This document shows, piece after piece, positions 7,818-14,997 of a stretch of DNA of 16,353 nt (positions within the stretch are counted from its first letter, which is position 1; each line of letters begins with the position of its first letter). Below the pieces are notes generated by a model. That model did not search any database and was not told the DNA's origin. It saw nothing but the letters and a program-made list of their open reading frames with translations. The stretch spans positions 1 to 16,353 of the forward strand of contig DHOP01000050.1 in assembly GCA_002407775.1 (NCBI GenBank), in the 5' to 3' direction. A program made the position numbers and the translations under genes. This DNA is from Prevotella sp. UBA5387 (GTDB lineage Bacteria; Bacteroidota; Bacteroidia; Bacteroidales; Bacteroidaceae).

Positions 7818-8852
7818 TTATTTCTTGTTTTTGAGTTCTTCAATTTCTTGCTGTAGTTTATGCAGCTGTTTGTACATCTCTGGTAATTTCTGGAAGATAG
7901 CCTGGCTCTTGAAATAGGGGAATTGGGGCATAGGTGGAGTACCAATAAGTGTCTGGTCGTCCTTGAGTGAACTTGGAACGCCGCTTTGAGCACCAAGCAT
8001 CACCTTGTTGCCAATGGTGATATGGCCTGCTATACCGACTTGACCGCCGAACATGCACCACTGTCCAACCTTCGTCGAACCAGCTACGCCGACTTGGGCT
8101 GACATCACAGTGTTTTCGCCAATATCTGTATTATGGGCTATCTGTACTAAGTTGTCTAGTTTCACACCCTTACGTATGTAGGTAGAACCCATTGTGGAAC
8201 GGTCCACGCACGTGTTGGCACCAATCTCCACATCATCCTCTATGGTAACAATACCAATCTGTGGAATCTTATCGTAACCATTGGCGCTGGGTGCAAATCC
8301 AAATCCATCGGCTCCGATAACGGTACCGGCATGTAATACCACACGATTGCCAATCTTGCAGTCATGGTATACGGTAACGTTTGGATAAAACAGACATTCT
8401 TCGCCAACATGAACGTTATCACAAATCGTTACGTGTGGATAGATTTGGCAATTATCACCAATCTCCACACCATCACCAATGTATGCGAATGGACCTATGT
8501 ATACATTCTCTCCAATTTTTGCCTTGGGAGATATTAACGCTAAGCTATCAACACCGGTCTTGCGAGGCTTTGAGTTCTCATACAATTGTAGAAGACGAGC
8601 CACGCAGTCACGAGCATTGTTCACATAGATGAGCGTTGCATCGACAGGATTATCTATTTTTATGGACTCGTCTATGAGAACCACAGATGATTGGGTCTCA
8701 TAGACATAATGGATATATTTGGGGTTTGCTAGAAAAGAAATAGCACCTGGAACACCGTCTTCAATTTTTGCGAAGGTGTGCACACTAGCATTCTCATCGC
8801 CAACGATTTTTCCCTGTATGAATTGAGCTATCTGTTTCGCTGTAAATTCCAT
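7818..8852 (-). CDS. lpxD: UDP-3-O-acylglucosamine N-acyltransferase
   Basis: Third enzyme of the lipid A pathway: adds a 3-hydroxyacyl chain to N2 of the LpxC product. The protein is 344 residues from the ATG chosen here. The N-terminal uridine-binding domain (about 1-100) precedes hexapeptide repeats. Catalytic His lies in VQIAHN (H240, aligning with E. coli H239). A C-terminal helix (FPYFKSQAIFQ onward) contains a heptad-like KLQQEIEELKNKK stretch. A GTG three codons upstream (8861) would add MRR. I prefer the ATG because MEFTAKQIAQF matches the usual N-terminus of Bacteroidales LpxD. The GAGGAG there is then too close to the ATG to act as a normal binding site. First gene of the operon lpxD-lpxC/fabZ-lpxA-miaA; lpxB is not present here. 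Confidence 0.95.
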   Translation of the reverse strand: MEFTAKQIAQFIQGKIVGDENASVHTFAKIEDGVPGAISFLANPKYIHYVYETQSSVVLIDESIKIDNPVDATLIYVNNARDCVARLLQLYENSKPRKTGVDSLALISPKAKIGENVYIGPFAYIGDGVEIGDNCQIYPHVTICDNVHVGEECLFYPNVTVYHDCKIGNRVVLHAGTVIGADGFGFAPSANGYDKIPQIGIVTIEDDVEIGANTCVDRSTMGSTYIRKGVKLDNLVQIAHNTDIGENTVMSAQVGVAGSTKVGQWCMFGGQVGIAGHITIGNKVMLGAQSGVPSSLKDDQTLIGTPPMPQFPYFKSQAIFQKLPEMYKQLHKLQQEIEELKNKK

Positions 8853-8880
8853 TCTCCTCACTCAGATTTTTATAATTTTG

Positions 8881-8888
8881 CAAATATA
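8881..8888 (-). promoter_or_regulatory. Putative -7 box (TATATTTG) of the lpxD operon
   Basis: TATATTTG on the minus strand matches the Bacteroidota TAnnTTTG element, and the start of transcription would fall about 20-25 bases before the lpxD ATG. No TTTG is visible at the expected -33 distance, so the call rests on the -7 box and its position at the head of an operon. Confidence 0.5.
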
Positions 8889-9034
8889 GCTATTTATTCC
8901 CTAATTCTTGTAATTGTGGAGTAATATTTGACTATTTTTTGTACACTGCCCTTGTTCCGAAAGTTTTCTACTGATTTTTTCTTATTTATGAGATTGCTAA
9001 TTATAAGGGGCAGAGCGGCGAATTTAGCAGGTTG

Positions 9035-9124
9035 TGTTTGTGAAACAATTTACATTTCACTTTGAATCAAATTGTATCATATTGTGAAACAAATTGATTC
9101 TCTCGCTTAATCAATTTGAATCAC
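9035..9124. repeat. Cluster of short A+T-rich direct and inverted repeats
   Basis: TTGTGAAACAA occurs at 9038-9048 and 9082-9092. TTTGAATCA occurs at 9061-9069 and 9115-9123. CAAATTGATT (9090-9099) and AATCAATTTG (9109-9118) form a perfect ten-base inverted repeat around a nine-base spacer. TTTGA-A-TCAAA (9061-9071) and TGTTT-GTG-AAACA (9035-9047) are smaller dyads. All variants share a CAAATTGA/TTTGAATC theme. The cluster could be regulator sites or a decayed mobile sequence; nothing in it codes. Confidence 0.5.
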
Positions 9125-9213
9125 TATGCAAAACGAATCGAATTATGGTGTGTTCTTAACCTTATTATCGCCCTAGTTATGTATCAGTATTGCTATGATA
9201 TATAAATAGTCGG

Positions 9214-9265
9214 ACAAAGAAAATCGCTCTTCAAAATCATGAGGTCATCATGAGTTGAAGAGCGA
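9214..9265 (-). terminator. Intrinsic terminator of the phoH-purC-ubiE-aroE-purM-prfA-pyrF unit
   Basis: An eleven-pair perfect stem (TTGAAGAGCGA at 9255-9265 with TCGCTCTTCAA at 9224-9234) starts 19 bases past the pyrF stop. Inside it, two TCATGA words (9237-9242, 9248-9253) add six more pairs around a five-base loop. The minus strand then reads TTTTCTTTG, a good U tract. On the plus strand no U tract follows, so it is directed at pyrF. Confidence 0.85.
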
Positions 9266-9284
9266 AAAATATGCTTTAAAGGGA

Positions 9285-10109
9285 TTACTTTATCTTAGCA
9301 AGCTCTATAGCCATTTCCTTTTGTAGGGCTTGAGCTTTGACGGCAGCAGCCTTGGCAAAGTCTTGGTCATTTCTAGCATAAATGATACCGCGACTTGAAT
9401 TGACTAACAGTCCGCAGTCCCTGGTCATGCCATATTGGCAAACCTCCTGAAGACTACCACCCTGAGCACCCACTCCTGGAACGAGCAAGAAGTGTTGAGG
9501 AGCGACACAACGAATATCTTCGAACATTTTACCTTGCGTTGCACCAACGACAAACATCATGTTGTCCGTGTTTCCCCATTCTTGACTCTTGCTTAAAACA
9601 TGTTCAAAGAGTCGCTTTCCCTGTTTGTCTTCAGTTAGCTGGAAGTCTTGCGATCCTTTGTTGGAAGTCAATGCGAGAATAATAACCCACTTGCCATCGT
9701 ATTCCAAGAAAGGAGTTACACTGTCCTCACCCATGTATGGCGCAACCGTCAGTGCGTCCACGTTGTATTCTTCAAAGAAGGTGCGTGCATACATTGTACT
9801 TGTATTGCCAATGTCGCCACGCTTAGCGTCAGCGATAACGAAGTGCTCTGGGTAGAACTTCTTGATGTAATGGATGGTCCGTTCGAATGCCATCATTCCC
9901 TTGATCCCTTGACTTTCATAGAATGCAAGGTTGGGTTTATAGGCTACACAATAGTCAGCCGTAGCATCAATGATCTGCTTGTTAAACTCGAAGATTGGCT
10001 CATCTTCGTTCAACAGATGCTCTGGTATCTTACGAATATCAGGGTCAAGACCCACGCAAAGGAAGGTCTGCTTCTTGAAAATCTGTGCCTTGAGTTGGTC
10101 GTAGGTCAT
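9285..10109 (-). CDS. pyrF: Orotidine 5'-phosphate decarboxylase (longer, type 2 form)
   Basis: Last step of UMP synthesis: decarboxylates OMP. Length is 274 residues, typical of the longer PyrF subfamily and about 30-40 more than the E. coli type. Seen: CVGLDPD (18-24) at the end of the first barrel strand, AYKPNLAFYE (56-65), and the catalytic signature IADAKRGDIGNT (92-103) with D94, K96 and D99. LLVPGVGAQGG and LLVNSSRGIIYA toward the C-terminus form the phosphate-binding loops. The start is three bases after the prfA stop, so it is very likely cotranscribed. It is the last gene before a strong terminator. Cytoplasmic; acts as a dimer in the family. Confidence 0.96.
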   Translation of the reverse strand: MTYDQLKAQIFKKQTFLCVGLDPDIRKIPEHLLNEDEPIFEFNKQIIDATADYCVAYKPNLAFYESQGIKGMMAFERTIHYIKKFYPEHFVIADAKRGDIGNTSTMYARTFFEEYNVDALTVAPYMGEDSVTPFLEYDGKWVIILALTSNKGSQDFQLTEDKQGKRLFEHVLSKSQEWGNTDNMMFVVGATQGKMFEDIRCVAPQHFLLVPGVGAQGGSLQEVCQYGMTRDCGLLVNSSRGIIYARNDQDFAKAAAVKAQALQKEMAIELAKIK

Positions 10110-10112
10110 GAT

Positions 10113-11225
10113 TTATAGTTCTGTTTCTTTGAGTTTCTCGGCGTTTTCTGCAATGGAGAGATGATCAATCATGTCCTGTATGTCTCCACCAAGGAAGCCT
10201 TGAAGATCATGAATAGTATAACCGATGCGATGGTCAGTGATGCGACCCTGAGGATAGTTATATGTACGAATCTTTGCGCTACGGTCACCCGTAGATACGA
10301 GGCTCTTGCGTCTTGACGAAATGTCGTTGAGATACTTGGAGTGCTCATGATCGTAGATGTAGGTATAGAGTCTCGCAAGTGCTCTCTCCTTGTTCTTTGG
10401 CTGGTCGCGTGTCTCCGTACATTCGATAAGAATCTCCTCCACTTCGTTGGTGCTTGGGTTTTTCCAGGGATAGCGCAGACGTACGCCTGACTCCACCTTG
10501 TTCACGTTTTGCCCACCCGCACCACTTGAACGGAAGGTGTCCCACTTAATATCGCCTTCATTGATGTTGACTTCAAACTTGTCAGCTTCTGGCAATACGG
10601 CTACTGTAGCGGCCGAAGTATGCATACGGCCCTGTGTCTCTGTAGCTGGTACGCGCTGCACGCGGTGTACGCCACTCTCATATTTGAGGGTGCCATAAAC
10701 ATTGTCTCCATTTACGGCAAGGTCGATTTCCTTAAATCCACCGACAGCTCCCTCGGAAGCATTGGTTACGCTTACTGTCCAGCCCTTGGACTCACAATAA
10801 TTCTTGTACATTTTAAATAGGTCGCCAGCAAACAAGGCAGCCTCGTCGCCACCTGTTCCAGCGCGTATCTCCATCTGTACATTCTTTGCATCCTCGGGAT
10901 CTTTTGGCACAAGTGCCATCTTGATATCCTCTTCGAGTTTGGGTTGCATAGCCTCATTCTCAGCCAGTTCTTCGCGCGCCATCTCCTTCATGTCGGCGTC
11001 GTTTTCGTTTGTCAAGACGTCTTTTGCCTCCATGATTGCGTTTAAGCAATCAATGTATTGCTTCCGCAAATCCATGAGGTCACCTAAGTCCTTATATTCC
11101 TTTGTCAGTTTGACATAACGTCTTTGATCAGCTATAACGTCTGGATCGGTGATGAGTGTGCTTACTTCTTCATAGCGCGATTCAAGTCCATCGAGCTTTT
11201 CGAGTATGTTGTTATTTTCTACCAT
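10113..11225 (-). CDS. prfA: Peptide chain release factor 1
   Basis: Recognises UAA and UAG in the ribosomal A site and triggers peptide release. Length is 370 residues, near the usual 360. The stop-codon reading tripeptide PAT is at 193-195 (RVPATETQG), which marks RF1 rather than RF2. The universal GGQ lies at 237-239 in SSGAGGQNVNKVESGVR; its Gln is the usual methylation site. The N-terminal helical domain contains LITDPDVIADQRRYVKL (24-40). The gene overlaps the purM stop by one base (TAATG), so its translation is probably coupled to purM. No hemK/prmC gene, a common partner, is visible nearby. Confidence 0.97.
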   Translation of the reverse strand: MVENNNILEKLDGLESRYEEVSTLITDPDVIADQRRYVKLTKEYKDLGDLMDLRKQYIDCLNAIMEAKDVLTNENDADMKEMAREELAENEAMQPKLEEDIKMALVPKDPEDAKNVQMEIRAGTGGDEAALFAGDLFKMYKNYCESKGWTVSVTNASEGAVGGFKEIDLAVNGDNVYGTLKYESGVHRVQRVPATETQGRMHTSAATVAVLPEADKFEVNINEGDIKWDTFRSSGAGGQNVNKVESGVRLRYPWKNPSTNEVEEILIECTETRDQPKNKERALARLYTYIYDHEHSKYLNDISSRRKSLVSTGDRSAKIRTYNYPQGRITDHRIGYTIHDLQGFLGGDIQDMIDHLSIAENAEKLKETEL

Positions 11226-12388
11226 TAGTAATTAAATTCTCCGTATTCAGATTTGATGGTTAATGAGCGCTCACCCTTTTCAATGTGTCCAACCACCTGA
11301 GCATCAATTCCAAAGCTTTGGCTAGTCTCAATGACTTGGGCGGCCATCTCTGGACGAACATAGATTTCCATTCTATGCCCCATATTGAATACCTGATACA
11401 TCTCTTTCCAGTCAGTGCCCGAGCATTCATGAATGATACGGAAAAGAGGGGGTACAGGGAACATATTATCTTTGATAACTTTGCAGTCTTCGCTTACGAA
11501 GTGCAACACTTTAGTCTGTGCACCACCAGTGCAATGTACCATTCCATGGATCTCAGGACGCATCTTGTCGAATAGCTTCTTGATCACTGGAGCATAGGTT
11601 CGGGTGGGAGAGAGTACCAATTTCCCCGCATCAACAGGAACGTCGTCAATGGCATCGGTTAGCCTATACTTGCCACTATATACGAGGTCGCTTGGTACTG
11701 CGCGATCGAAACTTTCCGGATACTTCTCTGCCAAATATTTTGCGAATACATCATGGCGGGCACTTGTCAGACCGTTGCTTCCCATACCACCATTGTATTG
11801 AGTCTCGTAGGTCGCCTGACCTGTGGAACTCAGTCCAACGACGACATCACCTGGACGGATGTTTGCATTGTCGATGACTTCATCGCGGCGCATACGACAG
11901 GTCACGGTGGAGTCCACGATGATCGTACGAACCAAGTCGCCTACATCGGCAGTCTCGCCACCTGTAGGCCAAATGCCTATGCCCATGTCTCGCAATTGAG
12001 CCAAGAAATCATCTGTTCCGTTGATGAGGGCGCTGATTACTTCTCCCGGAATGAGCATCTTGTTGCGACCTATAGTGCTAGAAACGAGAATGTTATCTAC
12101 TGCACCAACACAGAGTAGGTCATCGGTATTCATTACCACAGCATCCTGGGCAATGCCTTTCCACACGCTGAGATCCCCTGTTTCCTTCCAGTACATATAA
12201 GCCAACGACGATTTTGTTCCGGCGCCGTCTGCGTGCATAATGTTACAATAGGCGGGATCGCCACCGAGTATATCAGGGATGATTTTGCAGAAAGCCTGCG
12301 GGAAAACACCTTTGTCGATGTTCTTGATGGCGCTGTGCACGTCTTCTTTGGCGGCGCTCACGCCACGCATCATGTATCTGTTGTCCAT
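11225..12388 (-). CDS. purM: Phosphoribosylformylglycinamidine cyclo-ligase (AIR synthetase)
   Basis: Closes the imidazole ring of FGAM to AIR with ATP, the fifth step of purine synthesis. The protein is 387 residues from the ATG chosen, longer than E. coli PurM (345) but in line with the Bacteroidetes form. Seen: MHADGAGTKSSLAYMYW (about 51-67, the conserved D-G-G-T-K substrate loop), AVVMNTDDLLCVGA, the glycine-rich PTGGETADVGD and GLSSTGQATYE. The frame is open 16 codons further up to 12436, but that would run into the end of aroE. MDNRYMMRGVS is the family-like N-terminus, so the start at 12388, 10 bases after the aroE stop, is preferred. Confidence 0.93.
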   Translation of the reverse strand: MDNRYMMRGVSAAKEDVHSAIKNIDKGVFPQAFCKIIPDILGGDPAYCNIMHADGAGTKSSLAYMYWKETGDLSVWKGIAQDAVVMNTDDLLCVGAVDNILVSSTIGRNKMLIPGEVISALINGTDDFLAQLRDMGIGIWPTGGETADVGDLVRTIIVDSTVTCRMRRDEVIDNANIRPGDVVVGLSSTGQATYETQYNGGMGSNGLTSARHDVFAKYLAEKYPESFDRAVPSDLVYSGKYRLTDAIDDVPVDAGKLVLSPTRTYAPVIKKLFDKMRPEIHGMVHCTGGAQTKVLHFVSEDCKVIKDNMFPVPPLFRIIHECSGTDWKEMYQVFNMGHRMEIYVRPEMAAQVIETSQSFGIDAQVVGHIEKGERSLTIKSEYGEFNY

Positions 12389-12398
12389 TAAATTGATT

Positions 12399-13148
12399 TT
12401 AAAACGTATCAGAATTCCAGAATTCCCAGCTTGCAAAAGCTTGCAAAAGCAGCATCTCTAAGCCGTTCTTAGTCACAGCACCCTGAGCTTTGCCCTTGCG
12501 CATGAACATGGTTTCGTCTGGATTATAAATGAGATCGTAGAGCAGATTTTTTTCGTTCATGCCCTCGTAAGGAAGTTGTGGAAACTCGTTGACCTTGGGA
12601 TACATGCCCAAGGGAGTACAATTGACAATGACATTGTACTCTTGAACGAGATTTGGAGTCAACTGTTCATAACGAATGGTATTTGGACGGGTAGAGCGGC
12701 TGACCATAAGCGTTTCTACCCCTAACGACTTCAGACCAGTCATTACGGCTTTTGCGGCACCTCCTGTGCCAAGAATCAGAGCTTTCTTATGATAAGGTTT
12801 CAGCATCGGTTCGATGCTTCTGGTAAAGCCGATAATATCGCTATTATAGCCTTTCAGAATTGTCTTCTTTCCCTTGTGGACAACTTTGATTACGTTGACG
12901 GCACCAATTTCACGAGCATTGGGACTTACAAAGTCCAAGTAATTGATAACTTCCTCCTTGTAAGGTATGGTCACATTCAATCCCTTGAGCTCGGGATTAG
13001 TGTCTATTATTTCGCGAATACCATCGACTGTTGATATTTCAAAGTTCTCGTAAGTGGCATCAATGCCCTCACTTTGGAATTTTTCGTTAAAATATCCAAT
13101 TGAGAATGAGTGCCCGAGGTGTTTGCCTATCAATCCATATTTGTCCAT
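12399..13148 (-). CDS. aroE: Shikimate dehydrogenase
   Basis: Reduces 3-dehydroshikimate to shikimate with NADPH in aromatic amino acid synthesis. Length is 249 residues, slightly shorter than E. coli AroE (272). Seen: GKHLGHSFS (8-16, shikimate-binding Ser pair), NVTIPYKEEV (58-67) with catalytic K64, GAVNV (82-86), YNSDIIGF (101-108) with catalytic-pair D104, and the NADPH loop GTGGAAKAV (127-135). The C-terminal LEMLLLQAFASWEFW stretch is typical. Starts 50 bases after the ubiE stop with no terminator or promoter seen, so likely the same transcript. The 3' end contains two neighbouring short tandem duplications (8 and 10 bases) that keep the reading frame sensible. Confidence 0.95.
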   Translation of the reverse strand: MDKYGLIGKHLGHSFSIGYFNEKFQSEGIDATYENFEISTVDGIREIIDTNPELKGLNVTIPYKEEVINYLDFVSPNAREIGAVNVIKVVHKGKKTILKGYNSDIIGFTRSIEPMLKPYHKKALILGTGGAAKAVMTGLKSLGVETLMVSRSTRPNTIRYEQLTPNLVQEYNVIVNCTPLGMYPKVNEFPQLPYEGMNEKNLLYDLIYNPDETMFMRKGKAQGAVTKNGLEMLLLQAFASWEFWNSDTF

Positions 13149-13198
13149 TGTATTTGGATGTTAAGGTGAGTTGTAGAATCGTTAGTTAATTATCTTAG

Positions 13199-13933
13199 TT
13201 ATTTTTCAGCCAAGTATAGCGTGCAGATACCGAAAGTAAGTCGCTTGAAGTAAGTCTTTCGGAAGCCTGCCCGCTGAAGGATGATCATCATTTGTTCTCC
13301 TTGTGGGAAGGCCTCGATGGTATCCGTCAAATATTCATACGCTGCTTTGTCTTTGGAAATCAGGCTGGCGTAGGTTGGCAAAAAGGTGTGGGAGTAGACG
13401 CGAAACAGTTGCTTTATGGGGAAATGCACAGGCGTCGTCAGTTCCACGATACTGAGATGTCCCCCATACTTCAGCACACGACACATCTCGCTGAGTCCAC
13501 GATCGAGGTCCTGAAAGTTGCGAATGCCAAACGCCGCGGTAACTGCATCGAAAGTCTCGTCAGCAAACGACATGTTTAGTGAGTCTTCTTTGCGGAACGA
13601 AATCGTCTGATCCAAGTGCAAATTAGCGACCTTTTCTTTGCCGATAGCCATCATACCTTCAGAGATGTCAGCCCCAACGATGTGTTGAGGCTTGAGCATC
13701 TTTGCGGCAAGTATGGCGAAATCGCCTGTACCGGTAGCCACATCGAGCATCGTTTGAGGATGGAACTGCTCCAATTGCCCAATAGCCTTGCGCCTCCATC
13801 CCTTGTCGATATTCCACGAAAGACGATGGTTTAGCTTGTCATAGTTGGTTGCGATGTTGTCGAACATCCGCTCTACGACCTGCCCTTTTTCACCGTCTTC
13901 GCCGTAGGGTTTTATCTTTTCCTGCCGGTACAT
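13199..13933 (-). CDS. ubiE: Demethylmenaquinone C-methyltransferase
   Basis: SAM-dependent methylation of demethylmenaquinone, the last step of menaquinone synthesis, at the membrane face. Length is 244 residues, normal. Seen: MFDNIATNYDKLNHRLSW (23-40), SAM motif LDVATGTGDFA (63-73), VGADISEGMM (86-95), and the UbiE signature FGIRNFQDLDRGLSEMCRVLKYGG (135-158). Bacteroidales use menaquinone rather than ubiquinone, so menG would be an equally good symbol; this is family knowledge. It starts nine bases after the purC stop. Confidence 0.95.
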   Translation of the reverse strand: MYRQEKIKPYGEDGEKGQVVERMFDNIATNYDKLNHRLSWNIDKGWRRKAIGQLEQFHPQTMLDVATGTGDFAILAAKMLKPQHIVGADISEGMMAIGKEKVANLHLDQTISFRKEDSLNMSFADETFDAVTAAFGIRNFQDLDRGLSEMCRVLKYGGHLSIVELTTPVHFPIKQLFRVYSHTFLPTYASLISKDKAAYEYLTDTIEAFPQGEQMMIILQRAGFRKTYFKRLTFGICTLYLAEK

Positions 13934-13942
13934 ATGCTGATT

Positions 13943-14893
13943 TTATTGGCGAGAAGCCAAATACTCCTTCACGTTCTTCTCTATGCGTGCGGCTATATCT
14001 CCCTCTTCGCTAGCCTTATCAAACTTTTCTCCAGTGATGCGCTCGTATAGTTCAATGTAGCGTTCGGAAACACTCTCAGCGTATTCGTCTGTGATCTCAG
14101 GCATTGTCTGGCCAGGCTCATTCATGAAATTGCGCTCAATAAGCCACTGGCGAACGAACTCTTTGGAGAGCTGCTTCTGTGGTTCGCCATTCGCAAAACG
14201 CTCTTCATAACCCTCAGCGTAGAAGTAACGGCTTGAATCTGGTGTGTTAATCTCATCGATGAGGTAAAGATTGCCATTGCGTTTACCAAACTCATACTTC
14301 GTGTCCACAAGGATGAGGCCGTGCTGAGCAGCAATTTCTTGACCGCGAGCAAAGAGCTTACGTGTCCAATCTTCAATGACATTGTAGTCCTCTTCAGACA
14401 CAATACCTTGCTCGATGATTTCCTCGCGTGAAATATTGAGGTCGTGGCCGGTGTCGGCTTTGGTAGTCGGGGTAACGATAGGCTCAGGGAAACGCTGGTT
14501 CTCACGCATTCCCTCTGGTAGCTTAACACCACAAAGCTCTCTCGCGCCATTTTTGTATTCTCTCCAAGCTGAGCCGGTCAGGATAGAACGGATGATCATT
14601 TCCACACGGAAACCCTCGCACTTCAGACCTACAGTTACCATGGGGTCAGGAGTAGCTAGCTTCCAGTTGGGGCAGATGTCATTAGTTTGGTCTAAGAACT
14701 TAGCTGCGATCTGATTAAGAACTTGTCCTTTAAAAGGAATACCCTTGGGTAGCACAACGTCGAATGCAGAAATGCGGTCAGTGGCAACCATCACAATAAG
14801 GTCGTCATTGATGTCATACACATCACGAACTTTACCGTGGTAAACACTCTTCTGTCCATCAAAATGGAAATCGGTTTTTGTCAATGCTTTCAT
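13943..14893 (-). CDS. purC: Phosphoribosylaminoimidazole-succinocarboxamide synthase
   Basis: Joins CAIR and aspartate with ATP to give SAICAR in purine synthesis. The protein is 316 residues from the ATG chosen, the longer form compared with E. coli (237). Seen: GKVRDVY (20-26, ATP loop), ATDRISAFD (37-45), TGSAWREY (106-113), TPTTKADTGHD (141-151), DTKYEFG (197-203) and DEINTPDSSR (213-222), all expected. The frame is open eight codons further up to 14917, but MKALTKTDF is the family-like N-terminus. The extra codons would also fall inside an inverted repeat. The 104-base gap to phoH is the longest inside this gene run and may hold its own control. Confidence 0.94.
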   Translation of the reverse strand: MKALTKTDFHFDGQKSVYHGKVRDVYDINDDLIVMVATDRISAFDVVLPKGIPFKGQVLNQIAAKFLDQTNDICPNWKLATPDPMVTVGLKCEGFRVEMIIRSILTGSAWREYKNGARELCGVKLPEGMRENQRFPEPIVTPTTKADTGHDLNISREEIIEQGIVSEEDYNVIEDWTRKLFARGQEIAAQHGLILVDTKYEFGKRNGNLYLIDEINTPDSSRYFYAEGYEERFANGEPQKQLSKEFVRQWLIERNFMNEPGQTMPEITDEYAESVSERYIELYERITGEKFDKASEEGDIAARIEKNVKEYLASRQ

Positions 14894-14911
14894 AAACTTT
14901 TTCCCCTTCTG

Positions 14912-14964
14912 CCACATTCTTATGAGAATAATGGTGACCCCGGGACTCCTTAATTAAAATGTGG
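14912..14964 (-). promoter_or_regulatory. Inverted repeat in the phoH-purC gap
   Basis: CCACATT (14912-14918) and AATGTGG (14958-14964) can pair across 39 bases. The interior has a small ATTCT/AGAAT dyad and a G+C-rich patch around CCCGGG that stands out from its A+T-rich surroundings. It ends 18 bases before the purC ATG. It could be a leader structure or chance; I do not recognise a known riboswitch. Confidence 0.3.
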
Positions 14965-14997
14965 AACCTTATGTTGTAATCTGAAAACTTTTAATTT

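Larger units (their letters stand above)
8853..9284. other. Non-coding stretch between pyrF and lpxD
   Basis: This A+T-rich gap holds no convincing gene on either strand. Its right end carries the pyrF terminator and its left end the lpxD promoter-like box. The middle (about 8890-9215) shows a cluster of short direct and inverted repeats described separately. I see no tRNA-like fold or recognisable riboswitch. Confidence 0.7.

Noticed and set aside
8853..8861. GTG start giving lpxD three extra residues
   Set aside because: The ATG at 8852 gives the N-terminus typical of Bacteroidales LpxD.
8862..9284. tRNA or small RNA gene in the large gap
   Set aside because: No cloverleaf, no conserved T-loop, and no promoter-terminator pair apart from those explained by pyrF and lpxD.
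9648..10118. Long plus-strand open frame (156 codons) antisense to pyrF
   Set aside because: It lies wholly opposite a recognised enzyme gene, its product resembles nothing known, and no start signals support it. Other plus-strand frames opposite real genes were set aside for the same reason.
12389..12436. Upstream start for purM overlapping aroE
   Set aside because: The extra 16 residues overlap aroE coding sequence and are not family-like; the ATG at 12388 fits both spacing and homology.
12410..12450. Tandem 8-base (CAGAATTC) and 10-base (GCTTGCAAAA) duplications at the aroE 3' end
   Set aside because: They encode the usual QAFASWEFWN-type AroE C-terminus, so the repetition is probably a by-product of codon choice rather than a recent event.
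14894..14917. Upstream ATG for purC adding eight residues
   Set aside because: The added residues do not resemble the family, and they overlap an inverted repeat in the leader.
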